Assembly: GCF_000717745.1 (NCBI RefSeq)
Contig: NZ_JOBH01000011.1
Coordinates: 217,772-281,771 of the forward strand
Origin: Streptomyces violens
Lineage (GTDB): Bacteria; Actinomycetota; Actinomycetes; Streptomycetales; Streptomycetaceae
Reading direction: 5' to 3'
DNA: 64,000 nt
Below the pieces are notes generated by a model. It had not been told where the DNA came from. It saw nothing but the letters and a program-made list of their open reading frames with translations, and ran no database searches. Below are positions 1 through 8,624 of the stretch, in pieces. Numbering within the stretch: the first letter of the stretch is position 1; each line of letters opens with the position of its first letter. A program made the translations under genes and the position numbers.

Positions 1-656
1 GCGATGGCGAGCACATCCCGGTGGAAGTGCATACAGCCCTTGGGCCGCCCGGTGGTGCCGGAGGTGAACGCGATCAGCGCGACATCGTCGGCGGAGGTGT
101 CCACCGCCGTGTACTCGGCGGGCTTGTCCGCGGCCCGGCGCAGCAGATCGTCGGGCGCCTCGCCGCCGTACGCGGTGACCGCCAGATCAGGCAGCGCGGC
201 CTTGGCCAGATCGTCCACCGACCGTACGTCGCACACCGCGTGCCGGATACGCGCGAGGTCGCAGATGGTGGCCAGCTCGTGGGCGCGCTGCGCGGCCGGT
301 ACGGTCACCGCCACCGCGCCCGCCTTCATCACCGCCAGCCAGCAGGCGGCGAGCGCGGGGGAGTTCGGCCCGCGCAGCAGCACGCGCGTGCCGGGCCGCA
401 CGCCGAGATCGTCGCTCAGTACGTGCGCGATGCGGTTGACGCGCTCACGCAGCTCGCCGTACGTCCAGACCGTCCCGTCGCCGTCGCGCAGGGCGGGCCG
501 CTCCGCGCCGAACCGGTTCAGCGAGCCGTCCAGCAGCTCGGTACCGCAGTTGAGCCGGTCGGGATAGCCCAGATCGCCGAGGTGCGGCCACTGCTGGGGT
601 GGTGGGAGATGGTCTCGGGAGAAGGTGTCGGCGTGGGCCGATGGCTGTAGGTCCAT
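1..656 (-). CDS. AMP-forming acyl-CoA ligase (benzoate-CoA ligase type), N-terminal part, runs off the window
   Basis: Activates a carboxylic acid to its CoA thioester through an acyl-adenylate. Only the first 218 codons are inside the window. The ATG at 656 opens a frame with no stop to base 1. The adenylate-forming P-loop FTSGTTGRPKG lies at residues 197-207 and is followed by HFHRD, a pattern common in benzoate- and 2-aminobenzoate-CoA ligases. The gene is divergent from the acyl-CoA dehydrogenase at 860 and fits the acyl-CoA catabolic neighbourhood. Substrate specificity cannot be read because the C-terminal two thirds are missing. Family call is firm; the exact substrate is a guess. Confidence 0.85.
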   Translation of the reverse strand, partial: MDLQPSAHADTFSRDHLPPPQQWPHLGDLGYPDRLNCGTELLDGSLNRFGAERPALRDGDGTVWTYGELRERVNRIAHVLSDDLGVRPGTRVLLRGPNSPALAACWLAVMKAGAVAVTVPAAQRAHELATICDLARIRHAVCDVRSVDDLAKAALPDLAVTAYGGEAPDDLLRRAADKPAEYTAVDTSADDVALIAFTSGTTGRPKGCMHFHRDVLAI

Positions 657-761
657 GACACATGCGCCCCCTCGTGACGCTCAGCCGTGGTGTCCGAGGG
701 CCGCCGGGGACTGCCGTACGGACGGTTCGCCAGCGTAACGTGTTCGTGACGGCAGTCAACA

Positions 762-851
762 GACCGCGATAAAGCAGACCGTCATAAGGCCGACCGCGAC
801 ACAGCAGACCGCGACAAGTCGGACCGCGATGGAGCAGACCGCGACAAGGGA
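762..851. repeat. Six tandem copies of an imperfect 15-bp repeat
   Basis: Six head-to-tail 15-bp units, each beginning GACCGCGA or GACCGTCA (762, 777, 792, 807, 822, 837). The last copy supplies the AAGGGA ribosome-binding sequence (846-851) for the GTG start at 860. Read in one + frame the units give DRDKA-like pentapeptides ending in a TGA that overlaps the GTG, but this frame has no start codon, so I do not call it coding. It fills most of the divergent promoter region. Confidence 0.85.
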
Positions 852-859
852 GCCGCCCT

Positions 860-1990
860 GTGACCGCATTCGCGCTGGACGCCGGCGACGAGACCTGGTG
901 TGCCGAACTCCGGGCCCTGACCGCCGCCCGACTGCGCCCGCTCGCCGAGAAGGGCGAGCCCGGCCGGATCAACCGCCCGCTGGTGGCCGCGCTCGGTGAA
1001 CTGGGGCTGCTGAGGCGGCTGTTCCCCGAGGGCGGCACCGTCCGCGCCCTGGATCTGTGCCTGCTGCGGGAGTCGCTGGCCCAGGAGTGCACGGAGGCGG
1101 AGACCGCGCTCGCGCTCCAGGGGCTCGGCGCCTACCCCGTACTGCAGTCCGGTACCGAGGAGCAGCGGGCGCGCTGGCTGCCGGAGGTCGCCGCCGGGCG
1201 CGCGGTCGCCGCCTTCGCGCTCAGCGAGCCCGGCGCGGGCTCCGACGCGGCGGCGCTCACCCTGGCCGCCGAGCCGGACGGCACGAGCGGCAGCGGCTGG
1301 CGGCTCACCGGCGAGAAGTGCTGGATCTCCAACGCGCCCGAGGCCGACTTCGCCACGGTCTTCGCGCGCACCGGCGAGGCCCCCGGCGCCCGCGGTGTCA
1401 CCGCTTTCCTCGTCCCCGCCGATCGACCAGGGCTGAGCGGCGAGCACCTGGACATGCTCAGCCCGCACCCCATCGGCACCCTCGTCTTCGACGGCGTCCC
1501 GGTCACCCGCGCCGACGTCCTGGGCGAGCCCGGCCGCGGCTTCGGCGTCGCGATGCGCACCCTGAACCTCTTCCGGCCCAGCGTCGGCGCCTTCGCCGTC
1601 GGCATGGCCCAGGCGGCGCTGGACGCGGCCCTGAAACACGCCGCCACCCGCACCGCCTTCGGCGGACCGCTGAAGGACCTGCAGTCCGTCTCCCACCGCC
1701 TCGCCGACCTCGCGACCCGTATCGAGGCGGCCCGGCTGCTGGTGTACGCGGCAGCCGCGGCCTACGACGCGGGCGCGCCCGGCATCGCCAAGCGCGCCGC
1801 CATGGCCAAGCTGCTCGCCACCGAGACCGCCCAGGAGGCCGTCGACGCCGCCGTACAGATCCACGGCGCCCGCGCCCTGCGCCGCGGCCACCTGCTGGAA
1901 CACCTCTACCGGGAGGTGCGCGCGCCGCGTATCTACGAGGGCGCGACCGAGGTGCAGCGGACGATCATCGCGCGGGAGCTGTACCGGTGA
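860..1990 (+). CDS. Acyl-CoA dehydrogenase
   Basis: FAD-dependent alpha,beta-dehydrogenation of an acyl-CoA thioester in the cytoplasm. The 376-residue length is normal for the family. The FAD/substrate signature AFALSEPGAGSD lies near residues 114-125. The catalytic-base motif YEGATEVQ is close to the C-terminus, with Glu at about 360. The GTG start is chosen for the AAGGGA ribosome-binding site 8 bases upstream. It is divergent from the acyl-CoA ligase, and its last 26 bases overlap the 3' end of the convergent permease gene. It is shorter and clearly different from the dehydrogenase at 3657-4841, so the locus encodes two non-redundant enzymes. The chain length or ring type of the substrate is not evident. 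Confidence 0.9.
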   Translation: MTAFALDAGDETWCAELRALTAARLRPLAEKGEPGRINRPLVAALGELGLLRRLFPEGGTVRALDLCLLRESLAQECTEAETALALQGLGAYPVLQSGTEEQRARWLPEVAAGRAVAAFALSEPGAGSDAAALTLAAEPDGTSGSGWRLTGEKCWISNAPEADFATVFARTGEAPGARGVTAFLVPADRPGLSGEHLDMLSPHPIGTLVFDGVPVTRADVLGEPGRGFGVAMRTLNLFRPSVGAFAVGMAQAALDAALKHAATRTAFGGPLKDLQSVSHRLADLATRIEAARLLVYAAAAAYDAGAPGIAKRAAMAKLLATETAQEAVDAAVQIHGARALRRGHLLEHLYREVRAPRIYEGATEVQRTIIARELYR

Positions 1991-3437
1991 CGGGCGCCCC
2001 GCCGTCGGACACCCCGCCATCGGCCGCGGCGCCGTCCTCCAGCCCCGCGTCCGCCGCAACCACGGCGGCCCGCTCGGCCGTCAGGTCCAGCGAGCGGCAG
2101 GCCAGCACGTACACCCCGGCGGAGACCGGCAGCCCGATCAGCATCGTGATGTCGGCGCCGCCCACCCACGCGGCGCCCGGCCCTCTGAGGTCCCCGAGCT
2201 CCGCGAACGGCAGCATCGACAGGAAGCCGATCCCGTAGGCGAGCAGCCCGCGCCCGCTCCACCGCCCGTACATCCCGCGCGGGTTGAAGATCTCCCGGAT
2301 CGAGTAGTGGCCGCGCCGCACCACGTAGAAGTCGACCAGGTTGATCGCCGTCCAGGGGGTGAAGAGGTAGCCCAGTACGGTCAGGAAGTGCTCGAAGTCG
2401 GTCAGGAACGACCTGTCGGAGCCGAACGCGATCGCGGTGGAGAGCACGCCGAGTACCAGCAGCGCCGCGATCCGCTTGGCGAGCGTCGGCCGGATCTTCC
2501 GTACCGAGTCCATGCTGGAGAGCAGGGTCAGGCTGCCGCCGTAGAAGTTGAGCGTGCCGATGGAGATCAGCGGCACGACGGAGACCAGCAGCAGCGTCAC
2601 GCCGAAGCCGGGGAACAGCGCGTCCCCCGCCGAGATCACCGAGTCGACCAGCTCGGCCTTCGGGAACAGCCCCGCCGCGACCGTGCCGATCAGCATCATC
2701 CACGCGCCGCCGATCCACGCGCCCAGGTACGTCCACCAGAAGGACGACCGCACACCGACCGTCGGCGGCAGATACCGCGAGTAGTCCGAGACATAGATCG
2801 ACCAGGACATCTGGTACACGGCCGCGGTGAAGAACTGCACCAGGAACGGCGCGAGGGCGAAGCTGCCGAGGTCGAGCTGCGCGGGCGAGAAGGGGGCGAC
2901 CGCCACGACACCCACCGAGAAGACCGCCAGCACCGCGATCACCAGGTACGTGAGCCAGCGGGAGGCGCGGTGGATGACGTCGTAGCCGATGACCGCGAGG
3001 ACGATGGCGAGTGCCGCGTAACCGATGTAGCTCGCCGCGGCCGGGGTGCCGGCCAGGTGGTGCATCGCCTGCGCGATCAGGATCTGGTTGAACGCGGTGT
3101 ACCCGATGTACGTGGTCAGCGCCACCACCCACACCAGCAGCGCGCCCACGTACCCGAACTGCGGGCGGGACTGCACCATTTGCGGCAGCCCGAGCTGCGG
3201 GCCCTGGGTGGAGTGGAAGGCCATGAAGAACGTGCCGAACGCGCCGCCGAGCACCACGGCGATCGCGGTCCATATGAGATTGCCGCCCAGCGCGACGCCG
3301 ATGGCGCCGGTCGCGATGGTGGCCAGGTGGGCGTCGCCCGCGAACCACACGGGGAAGAGGTGCCACACCTTGCCGTGCCGCTCGGCCAGCGGCACGTAGT
3401 CGATGGACCGGGTTTCGATGATCGGACTCGCTGTCAC
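1965..3437 (-). CDS. NCS1-family permease (purine/cytosine/allantoin type)
   Basis: Integral membrane transporter of the nucleobase-cation-symport-1 family, 490 residues with about 12 hydrophobic segments. The N-terminal stretch RHGKVWHLFPVWFAGD and the following Gly-rich first membrane helix are typical of the cytosine/purine permease fold. It is the last gene of the leftward operon that starts with the SDR at 7802, which suggests it imports the compound that the operon degrades. The substrate is unknown; NCS1 members take nucleobases, hydantoins, thiamine and related heterocycles. The C-terminal tail is hydrophilic and Gly/Ala-rich, and its 3' end overlaps the convergent acyl-CoA dehydrogenase gene by 26 bp. 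Confidence 0.85.
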   Translation of the reverse strand: MTASPIIETRSIDYVPLAERHGKVWHLFPVWFAGDAHLATIATGAIGVALGGNLIWTAIAVVLGGAFGTFFMAFHSTQGPQLGLPQMVQSRPQFGYVGALLVWVVALTTYIGYTAFNQILIAQAMHHLAGTPAAASYIGYAALAIVLAVIGYDVIHRASRWLTYLVIAVLAVFSVGVVAVAPFSPAQLDLGSFALAPFLVQFFTAAVYQMSWSIYVSDYSRYLPPTVGVRSSFWWTYLGAWIGGAWMMLIGTVAAGLFPKAELVDSVISAGDALFPGFGVTLLLVSVVPLISIGTLNFYGGSLTLLSSMDSVRKIRPTLAKRIAALLVLGVLSTAIAFGSDRSFLTDFEHFLTVLGYLFTPWTAINLVDFYVVRRGHYSIREIFNPRGMYGRWSGRGLLAYGIGFLSMLPFAELGDLRGPGAAWVGGADITMLIGLPVSAGVYVLACRSLDLTAERAAVVAADAGLEDGAAADGGVSDGGAPVTGTAPAR

Positions 3438-3524
3438 GGTGCGACTCCTCCTGAAGAAAGACGTCTGCGGGGAAGGGAAGGGGGCGGGCCGCGGGTCCCT
3501 CTCCGCGGCCCGCCCCCGGGGCTC

Positions 3525-3656
3525 TCAGCTGTCGTCGGTGCGGTGCAGTGCCGCGTACGCGAGCTGTTCCAGCAGCAGGCCCGTCTCGCGGGGCGCCTCG
3601 GCGACCCGGCCGTGCACGGTGACCTCGACGGTGCCCGCCGTACCGGTGGCCGCCAC
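3525..3656 (-). CDS. 43-aa hypothetical protein in the acyl-CoA operon
   Basis: Small frame with a GTG start two bases after the TGA of the upstream acyl-CoA dehydrogenase. The protein begins MAATGTAGTVEVTVHGRV and continues with a helix-like LLLEQLAYAALHRT segment before the stop. It resembles no family I know. I support it because it sits between two co-directional operon genes, the spacing suggests translational coupling, and the amino-acid pattern (a beta-strand-like VEVTVHG followed by an amphipathic helix) is unlike shadow frames, which are rich in Arg, Ala and Gly runs. Not certain to be expressed. Confidence 0.5.
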   Translation of the reverse strand: MAATGTAGTVEVTVHGRVAEAPRETGLLLEQLAYAALHRTDDS

Positions 3657-4841
3657 TCATGCCTCCGGAGCGGGCGCCGGGGCGAAGGACAGCAGCCCGC
3701 CGAGCCCGCGCTTGGTGATCTCGTTGGCGATCACCAGCCGCTGGATCTCCGAGGTGCCCTCCCAGATGCGGTCGACGCGCAGCTCGCGCCAGAGCCGCTC
3801 GACCGGCTGGTCCCGCATGTAGCCGCGGCCGCCGAAGATCTGCTGGCAGCGGTCGACGACGCGGTTGGACGCCTCGGACGCGGCGAGCTTCACTGTCGCG
3901 GCCCGCGCGTGCAGCAGCTTGCGGTCGCCGCCCTCGGTGAACTCCCAGGCCACCTGGTGGGTGAAGGCCCGGTTGGTGGTGATGTCCACGACCGAGTCCG
4001 CGAGCATGCCCTGGATGAGCTGACGGTTGATCAGGGGTTCGCCGCCCTGGACGCGCTGCTTGGCCCAGTCGGTGGCGAGCGTCAGCGCCCGCTCGGCCGC
4101 GCCGATCGTGCGCGCCCCGATCATCAGCCGCTCCTCGGTGAACCAGTCGCGGGTCAGCTCGTACCCCTGGCCGACCTCGCCGAGTACGGCGTCGGCGCCG
4201 ACCCGGACGTCCTCGAAGAGGAACTCGGGGTGCTCGTAGACGAAGGTGTGGGTGTAGCGCGGGGTGCGCTTGACCGAGACGCCAGGGGTGTCCTTGTCGA
4301 TCAGGAAGAGCGTGGGGGCGCCCGACGGCGCGACGTTGGCGAGGACGATCAGGAAGTCGGCCGCGTCGCCGACCGTCACGAACCACTTCTCGCCGTTGAT
4401 GACGTACCCGTCGCCGTCCGGCGTGGCCGTGGTCCTGATACCGGACGGGTCCGAGCCCGCGTCCGCCTCGGTGATCGCGACGGCGTCCCGGCAGCGGCCC
4501 TGGATGCCGGGCAGCAGATAGCGCTCGCGCTGCTCGGGGGTGGCGGCGCGCAGGCAGTTGGCGGGTCGCCAGACCGTGTCCCAGAGCGCGCCGGTCAGCT
4601 TGCCCAGCTCGTCCTGGACGACGACCTGCTCCAGCACGGTCAGCCCGGCGCCGCCCCACTCGGCCGGCATATTGATCGCCTGCAGGCCGCTGGCCAGCAC
4701 CTCGTCCCGGATGGCGGCCAGCGCCTCGGGGGCGAGGCCATTGTTCGCCTCGCACTCCTCCTCGTACGGCATGATTTTCGCGGCGAGTCCGGCGGCACGT
4801 TCCTTCAGCTCGGCCAGGCGCGGGGTGTAAGCGAACTGCAC
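3657..4841 (-). CDS. Acyl-CoA dehydrogenase
   Basis: 394-residue flavoprotein of the acyl-CoA dehydrogenase family. The N-terminal helical domain contains CEANNGLAPEALAAIRDEV, the middle domain carries VAITEADAGSDPSG (FAD contact), and the C-terminal motif RIWEGTSEIQRLVIANEI contains the Glu of the WEGTSEIQ signature used as catalytic base in many members. Start is GTG at 4841. It lies 34 bp downstream of the CoA ligase and is followed immediately by the 43-aa gene. The pairing of CoA ligase, acyl-CoA dehydrogenase and SDR suggests CoA-dependent breakdown of an imported acid. The substrate is not readable from the sequence. Confidence 0.92.
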   Translation of the reverse strand: MQFAYTPRLAELKERAAGLAAKIMPYEEECEANNGLAPEALAAIRDEVLASGLQAINMPAEWGGAGLTVLEQVVVQDELGKLTGALWDTVWRPANCLRAATPEQRERYLLPGIQGRCRDAVAITEADAGSDPSGIRTTATPDGDGYVINGEKWFVTVGDAADFLIVLANVAPSGAPTLFLIDKDTPGVSVKRTPRYTHTFVYEHPEFLFEDVRVGADAVLGEVGQGYELTRDWFTEERLMIGARTIGAAERALTLATDWAKQRVQGGEPLINRQLIQGMLADSVVDITTNRAFTHQVAWEFTEGGDRKLLHARAATVKLAASEASNRVVDRCQQIFGGRGYMRDQPVERLWRELRVDRIWEGTSEIQRLVIANEITKRGLGGLLSFAPAPAPEA

Positions 4842-4875
4842 GGTGTCTCCTCAGACGTCAAAAAGTGATGGGTCG

Positions 4876-6954
4876 TCAGTCGGCGAGGACGATGCGGGCG
4901 TCCAGGCCGAGGCAGCCGTCCGGCGTCGCGAGCAGCGGATTGACCTCCAGCTCGGCGATCTCCGGGTGCTCGGCGGCGAGGGTGGCGATGGCGGCGACGG
5001 ACTCGGCGAGCGCGTCGAGGTCGACGGCGGGCCGGCCGCGTACGCCGTGCAGCAGCCGGGCGGCGCCCAGCCGCTGCAGCAGCTCCTTGGCCTGGGCCGG
5101 TACGAGCGGGGCCAGCGCGAAGGTCACGTCGCGCAGCACCTCGGTGGTGATGCCGCCGAGCCCGGCCATGGCGACCGGGCCGAACCTCGGGTCGCGCTGC
5201 ACGCCGACGATGATCTCCACGCCCCGGCTCAGGTCCGCCATGGCCTCGACGCAGAAGCCGGGCGGGGCCAGCCGGTCCGTCATGTCCTGCGCTGCGGCCC
5301 GTACGGCCTCGGGGTCCGCGAGTCCGAGGGCGACGCCGCCCGCGTCGGACTTGTGCAGCAGGCCGAGGGCCTTGACGACGTACGGGCCGCCGCCGATCTG
5401 CCGCGCGGCCTCGGCCGCCCCGTCGGGCGTACTGACCTGCCGGGCCGCGGGAAAGGCCACGCCCGCGGCGCGGACCAGCTCGCGCGCGGTCCAGTAGCCG
5501 TTGTCGGCGACCGGCCGGCTGCCTTCGCCCTCCGGCAGGCCCGGCCGGTCGGCCGGTTCGGCGCGCCGGGCCAGCATCCCCAGGCACTGCGCGGCGTCCT
5601 CGACGGCCGCGAAGACCGGCATGCCCTGCCGGCGCAGCTCCTCGACGGCCGCGCTGTCGGGGCACATCGTGTGCACGACGACCGGCTTGCCGTAGTCGCG
5701 GACCAGCTCGCCCAGCTCCCGGGCGGTGGCCAGCTCCGCACCGGCCAGCCGTTCGCCGTAGCTCGCGTATCCGCCGAAGTACCCGGTCAGCAGCACCGCG
5801 TCGGTGTCCGGGGCGGCCAGCAGCAGCTGCATCGTGCGGGCGAAGGACGTGATGTCCCGCTCGCCGGCGCCCGCGATGTCGACCGGGTTGCCGACGCCCG
5901 CGGACGGCGGCAGCGAGGCCCGCAGCGCGGCGGCCAGCTCCGGCCCGAACTCCGGTACGGACAGCCCCTGTGCCTCGGCCAGATCGCAGGCGACCGCCGC
6001 GTGCCCGCCGCCGTCGGCCAGTACGGCCACCCGGTCGGCCCGCGCGTGCCCGAAGCGGTGCAGCGCGGTGAGCAGGTCGGTCATCTGCCGGGGACTGGTG
6101 ACCCGGTCGATGCCGGCCGCCCGGCAGGCGGCGTCGATGACGCTGCTGTCGGTGGTCAGCGCGCCGGTGTGGGACTTGGCGCCGCGTACGGAGGCGGCGC
6201 TGCCGCCCACGGTGAGCAGTACGATCGGCTTGCCCGCGGCCACCGCGTCCGCGGCAGCGGCCACGAAGGCGCGCCCGTCCCCGAAGTCCTCGCAGTACAG
6301 CGCGATCAGCTCGGTACCGGGGTCTTCGGTGTACGAGCGGATCAGGTCGGCGGCGCCCAGGTCGGCCTGGTTGCCGAGCGAGGCGAAGCGGGAGAAGCCG
6401 AGGCCGCGGTCGGTGAGGAAGCGGCTCAGCTCGAGCGCCACGTTACCGCTCTGCGAGATCAGCCCGACGGTCCCGGCGGGCAGCGGGTTGGAGGCCAGGT
6501 ACAGGCCGGTGGTGCTGTCCAGTACGCCGAGGCAGTTGGGGCCGAGCAGGACGGCACCGGCCGCGCGCACCCGGGCGGCGAGCGCGGCCTCCCGGGCCCT
6601 GCCCTCCGCACCCAGCTCGCCGAAGCCCGCGGTGATCCCGACGATCGCCTTCGCACCGGCCGCCAGCGCGTCCTCGACGGCGGCTTCAAAACCGGCCGCC
6701 GGCACCGCGATCACCACGAGGTCGACCGGCTCGGGGAGTTCGGCGAGGGTCCGGTACGTGGGCTCGCCGAGCACCGGCTCGCCGCGCCTGCTGATCAGGT
6801 ACACCGCGCGCCGGCCCTGCATCCGCAGCGCCTGCACGGAGAGCCAGTTGCCGTACTTGGCCTGGTCGTTGCTCGCGCCGACCACGGCGACCACGCGGGG
6901 CGCGAACAGGGCGGTCAGATCGCGTACCTGCCCTTCGGGGGTGAGCACCGTCAC
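4876..6954 (-). CDS. Acetate-CoA ligase (ADP-forming)-type acyl-CoA synthetase, alpha and beta domains fused
   Basis: Single-chain NDP-forming acyl-CoA synthetase of 692 residues. The order is a CoA-binding Rossmann domain (VVAVVGASNDQAKYGN near residues 20-35), a succinyl-CoA-ligase-like flavodoxin domain with ISQSGNVALE, a SHTGAL histidine segment, then a C-terminal ATP-grasp domain with KALGLLHKSDAGGVALGL. The GTG start at 6954 overlaps the TGA of the upstream SDR as GTGA, so the two are translationally coupled. An earlier in-frame start exists but would overlap the SDR by nearly 300 bp. The enzyme probably interconverts an acyl-CoA with the free acid, gaining or spending ATP. Substrate unknown. 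Confidence 0.9.
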   Translation of the reverse strand: MTVLTPEGQVRDLTALFAPRVVAVVGASNDQAKYGNWLSVQALRMQGRRAVYLISRRGEPVLGEPTYRTLAELPEPVDLVVIAVPAAGFEAAVEDALAAGAKAIVGITAGFGELGAEGRAREAALAARVRAAGAVLLGPNCLGVLDSTTGLYLASNPLPAGTVGLISQSGNVALELSRFLTDRGLGFSRFASLGNQADLGAADLIRSYTEDPGTELIALYCEDFGDGRAFVAAAADAVAAGKPIVLLTVGGSAASVRGAKSHTGALTTDSSVIDAACRAAGIDRVTSPRQMTDLLTALHRFGHARADRVAVLADGGGHAAVACDLAEAQGLSVPEFGPELAAALRASLPPSAGVGNPVDIAGAGERDITSFARTMQLLLAAPDTDAVLLTGYFGGYASYGERLAGAELATARELGELVRDYGKPVVVHTMCPDSAAVEELRRQGMPVFAAVEDAAQCLGMLARRAEPADRPGLPEGEGSRPVADNGYWTARELVRAAGVAFPAARQVSTPDGAAEAARQIGGGPYVVKALGLLHKSDAGGVALGLADPEAVRAAAQDMTDRLAPPGFCVEAMADLSRGVEIIVGVQRDPRFGPVAMAGLGGITTEVLRDVTFALAPLVPAQAKELLQRLGAARLLHGVRGRPAVDLDALAESVAAIATLAAEHPEIAELEVNPLLATPDGCLGLDARIVLAD

Positions 6955-7802
6955 GGGTTGGCCTCCTCGGAGCGCGGCGGGGACTGCGCGGGGACGGGGT
7001 GCCCGGTGCCCCAGGCGTCGGCGCCGCCGTCGACGACGACGGTGGTGCCGGTGATGTACGCGCCTCCGGGCGAGGCGAGGAAGGAGATCAGGCCGGAGAC
7101 GTCCTCGGCGCGGCCGAGCCGACCCAGCGGCACGGCCTGCGCCCACCGTTCGCGGTCCGCCTCGGTGTAGGTCTCTTCGAGGCCGCCGGTGGCGATGGTG
7201 CCGGGCGCGACGCAGACGCTGCGGATGCCGTACCGGCCCCACTCCAGGCTCAGCCCGGCCGCCAGGTTCTCCACGGCGGCGCGGGCCGCGGTGGCGTGCA
7301 CCATGCCGGGGATGCCGCGGCGCGGCGAGAACGCGAGGAAGAAGACGGCCCCCGACCGTTGCGGGATCATCGCCTTCCGCGCGACCTCGCGGGTGACGTT
7401 CCAGGCGGCGTCCACGGCGAGCCGGTGCACGGCCCGCCAGCCGTTCGCGCTGATGTCCTCGGCGGGCGCGGTGAACTGCCCGCCCGCGTTGTTGACCAGT
7501 ACGTCGACCCGGCCGTAGGCGTCCAGCGCCCGGTCCACGACCGCCGTGACCTGCTCCTCGTCGCGGATGTCGGCGGCGATGTCCAGGCAGTTGCCGCCGG
7601 CTTCCTCGATCTCCTTGCGGACCTCGGCCAGCGGCTCCGCGCGGCGGCCGCAGACGACCACGCTTGCCCCGCCCGCGGCGAGGTCCAGCGCGGTGGCCCG
7701 GCCGATGCCGGTACCGCCGCCGGTGATCAGGGCGACCTTGCCTTCGTGTACGCCGGGCCGCAGGACGGACGCGGTGGCGTACGGGGGTGATGCGCTCCCC
7801 AC
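6951..7802 (-). CDS. SDR-family oxidoreductase
   Basis: Short-chain dehydrogenase/reductase of 283 residues. The cofactor motif TGGGTGIG is near residue 27 and NNAG follows about 75 residues later. The usual Tyr-x3-Lys pair is not visible; the corresponding region reads GMVHATAARAAVENLA, as in some dienoyl-CoA-reductase-like members, so the catalytic mechanism is uncertain. I take the GTG at 7802, which follows GAGGAGG by five bases. A longer frame to 7874 would read through the TetR operator at 7831-7850, which argues against it. First gene of the leftward acyl-CoA operon. Confidence 0.88.
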   Translation of the reverse strand: MGSASPPYATASVLRPGVHEGKVALITGGGTGIGRATALDLAAGGASVVVCGRRAEPLAEVRKEIEEAGGNCLDIAADIRDEEQVTAVVDRALDAYGRVDVLVNNAGGQFTAPAEDISANGWRAVHRLAVDAAWNVTREVARKAMIPQRSGAVFFLAFSPRRGIPGMVHATAARAAVENLAAGLSLEWGRYGIRSVCVAPGTIATGGLEETYTEADRERWAQAVPLGRLGRAEDVSGLISFLASPGGAYITGTTVVVDGGADAWGTGHPVPAQSPPRSEEANP

Positions 7803-7830
7803 AGGGGCCTCCTCGTTGAGCGGAACTCGT

Positions 7831-7850
7831 CTGACTGATGCGTCAGTCAG
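7831..7850. promoter_or_regulatory. TetR-type operator upstream of the SDR operon
   Basis: CTGACTGATGCGTCAGTCAG: two 8-bp inverted arms (CTGACTGA/TCAGTCAG) around a 4-bp centre. It sits 29-48 bp upstream of the SDR start, where it would block the promoter. The same core occurs at 7950-7963 in front of tetR. Confidence 0.85.
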
Positions 7851-7949
7851 CCTCATCACAAGGGGAGCCGTCAAGGGATACGGCCAACGTTTCCCGGCGG
7901 TAATTTCCGCGGACCGACGAGGGGTGCCGAGGGCCCGGGGTTGTGTTTG

Positions 7950-7963
7950 ACTGACGCGTCAGT
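7950..7963. promoter_or_regulatory. TetR-type operator upstream of the tetR gene
   Basis: Perfect 14-bp palindrome ACTGACGCGTCAGT, about 38 bp upstream of the tetR start at 8001. It shares the ACTGA/TCAGT arms of the operator at 7831-7850, about 116 bp away centre to centre, so one regulator probably controls both divergent promoters. Confidence 0.85.
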
Positions 7964-8000
7964 AGGCTTTGGCCAACTGTTGCCGTACCCGGAGGACGGG

Positions 8001-8624
8001 ATGACCGCTGCGCCACGTACCGATGAGGACCGCCGCCAGGCGATACTCGAAGCCACCTGGCAGCTCATCGCCGAGCGCGGCATCCACTCCGTACGGATCG
8101 CCGACATCGCCCGCGTCTGCGGCACCAGCACCGGCACCGTGCACTACTACTTCCCCGGCAAGAGCGATGTGCTGGCCGAGGCGCTCAAGTACTGCGTGGA
8201 GCAGGCGTTCGTCCGGCAGAGCGAGGAGCTGCGCGCCATCGACAACGCGCACGAACGGCTGCTGAAACTCATCGACATGCAGCTGCCGCGGCTCGGCCGG
8301 GTGCGCGACGAGTGGTCGATCTGGCTGCAGTACTGGGCCGAGGCTGTGGTGCGCCCCGAATTCCGCGCCGCGCACAATGAGTTCTACGCCCGCTGGCAGG
8401 ACGCCGTGATCCGTATCGTGCTGCGCGGCCAGCGGCAGGGCGTCTTCCGCGCCGACCTCGACCTGGAGGGCGTGGCCCTGCGCCTGACCGCGCTCACCGA
8501 CGGCGCCGCGATCCAGGTCCTCACCGGCGCCCCGCGTATGACGGTCTCGGTCATGCGGGAGCTGCTGGTCGACTTCGTGCGACGGGAGCTGGTGGCCGAG
8601 ATCCCGGCCGTACGGTACAGTTGA
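8001..8624 (+). CDS. TetR/AcrR-family transcriptional regulator
   Basis: 207-residue regulator with an N-terminal helix-turn-helix (SVRIADIARVCGTSTGTVHYYFPGK region, roughly residues 30-55) and an all-helical ligand-binding domain. The ATG at 8001 follows GGAGGACGGG. An upstream in-frame start would encode the operator itself and is rejected. It is divergent from the SDR/CoA-ligase/dehydrogenase/permease operon and flanked by two matching palindromes, so it is very likely the autoregulated repressor of that catabolic operon. The inducer is probably the substrate or a CoA intermediate. Confidence 0.92.
   Translation: MTAAPRTDEDRRQAILEATWQLIAERGIHSVRIADIARVCGTSTGTVHYYFPGKSDVLAEALKYCVEQAFVRQSEELRAIDNAHERLLKLIDMQLPRLGRVRDEWSIWLQYWAEAVVRPEFRAAHNEFYARWQDAVIRIVLRGQRQGVFRADLDLEGVALRLTALTDGAAIQVLTGAPRMTVSVMRELLVDFVRRELVAEIPAVRYS

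Noticed and set aside
750..863. A DRDKA-repeat peptide encoded by the 15-bp repeats on the + strand
   Set aside because: The frame has a stop at 747 and no start codon before its end at 863.
1933..4755. A 940-codon open frame on the minus strand over the permease and dehydrogenase genes
   Set aside because: Its translation is Arg/Gly/Ala/Pro-rich with no domain, and it is antiphase to two well-supported genes. GC3 bias keeps such frames open.
7803..7874. N-terminal extension of the SDR by 24 codons
   Set aside because: It would encode the TetR operator sequence and lies upstream of a good GAGGAGG site that serves the GTG at 7802.
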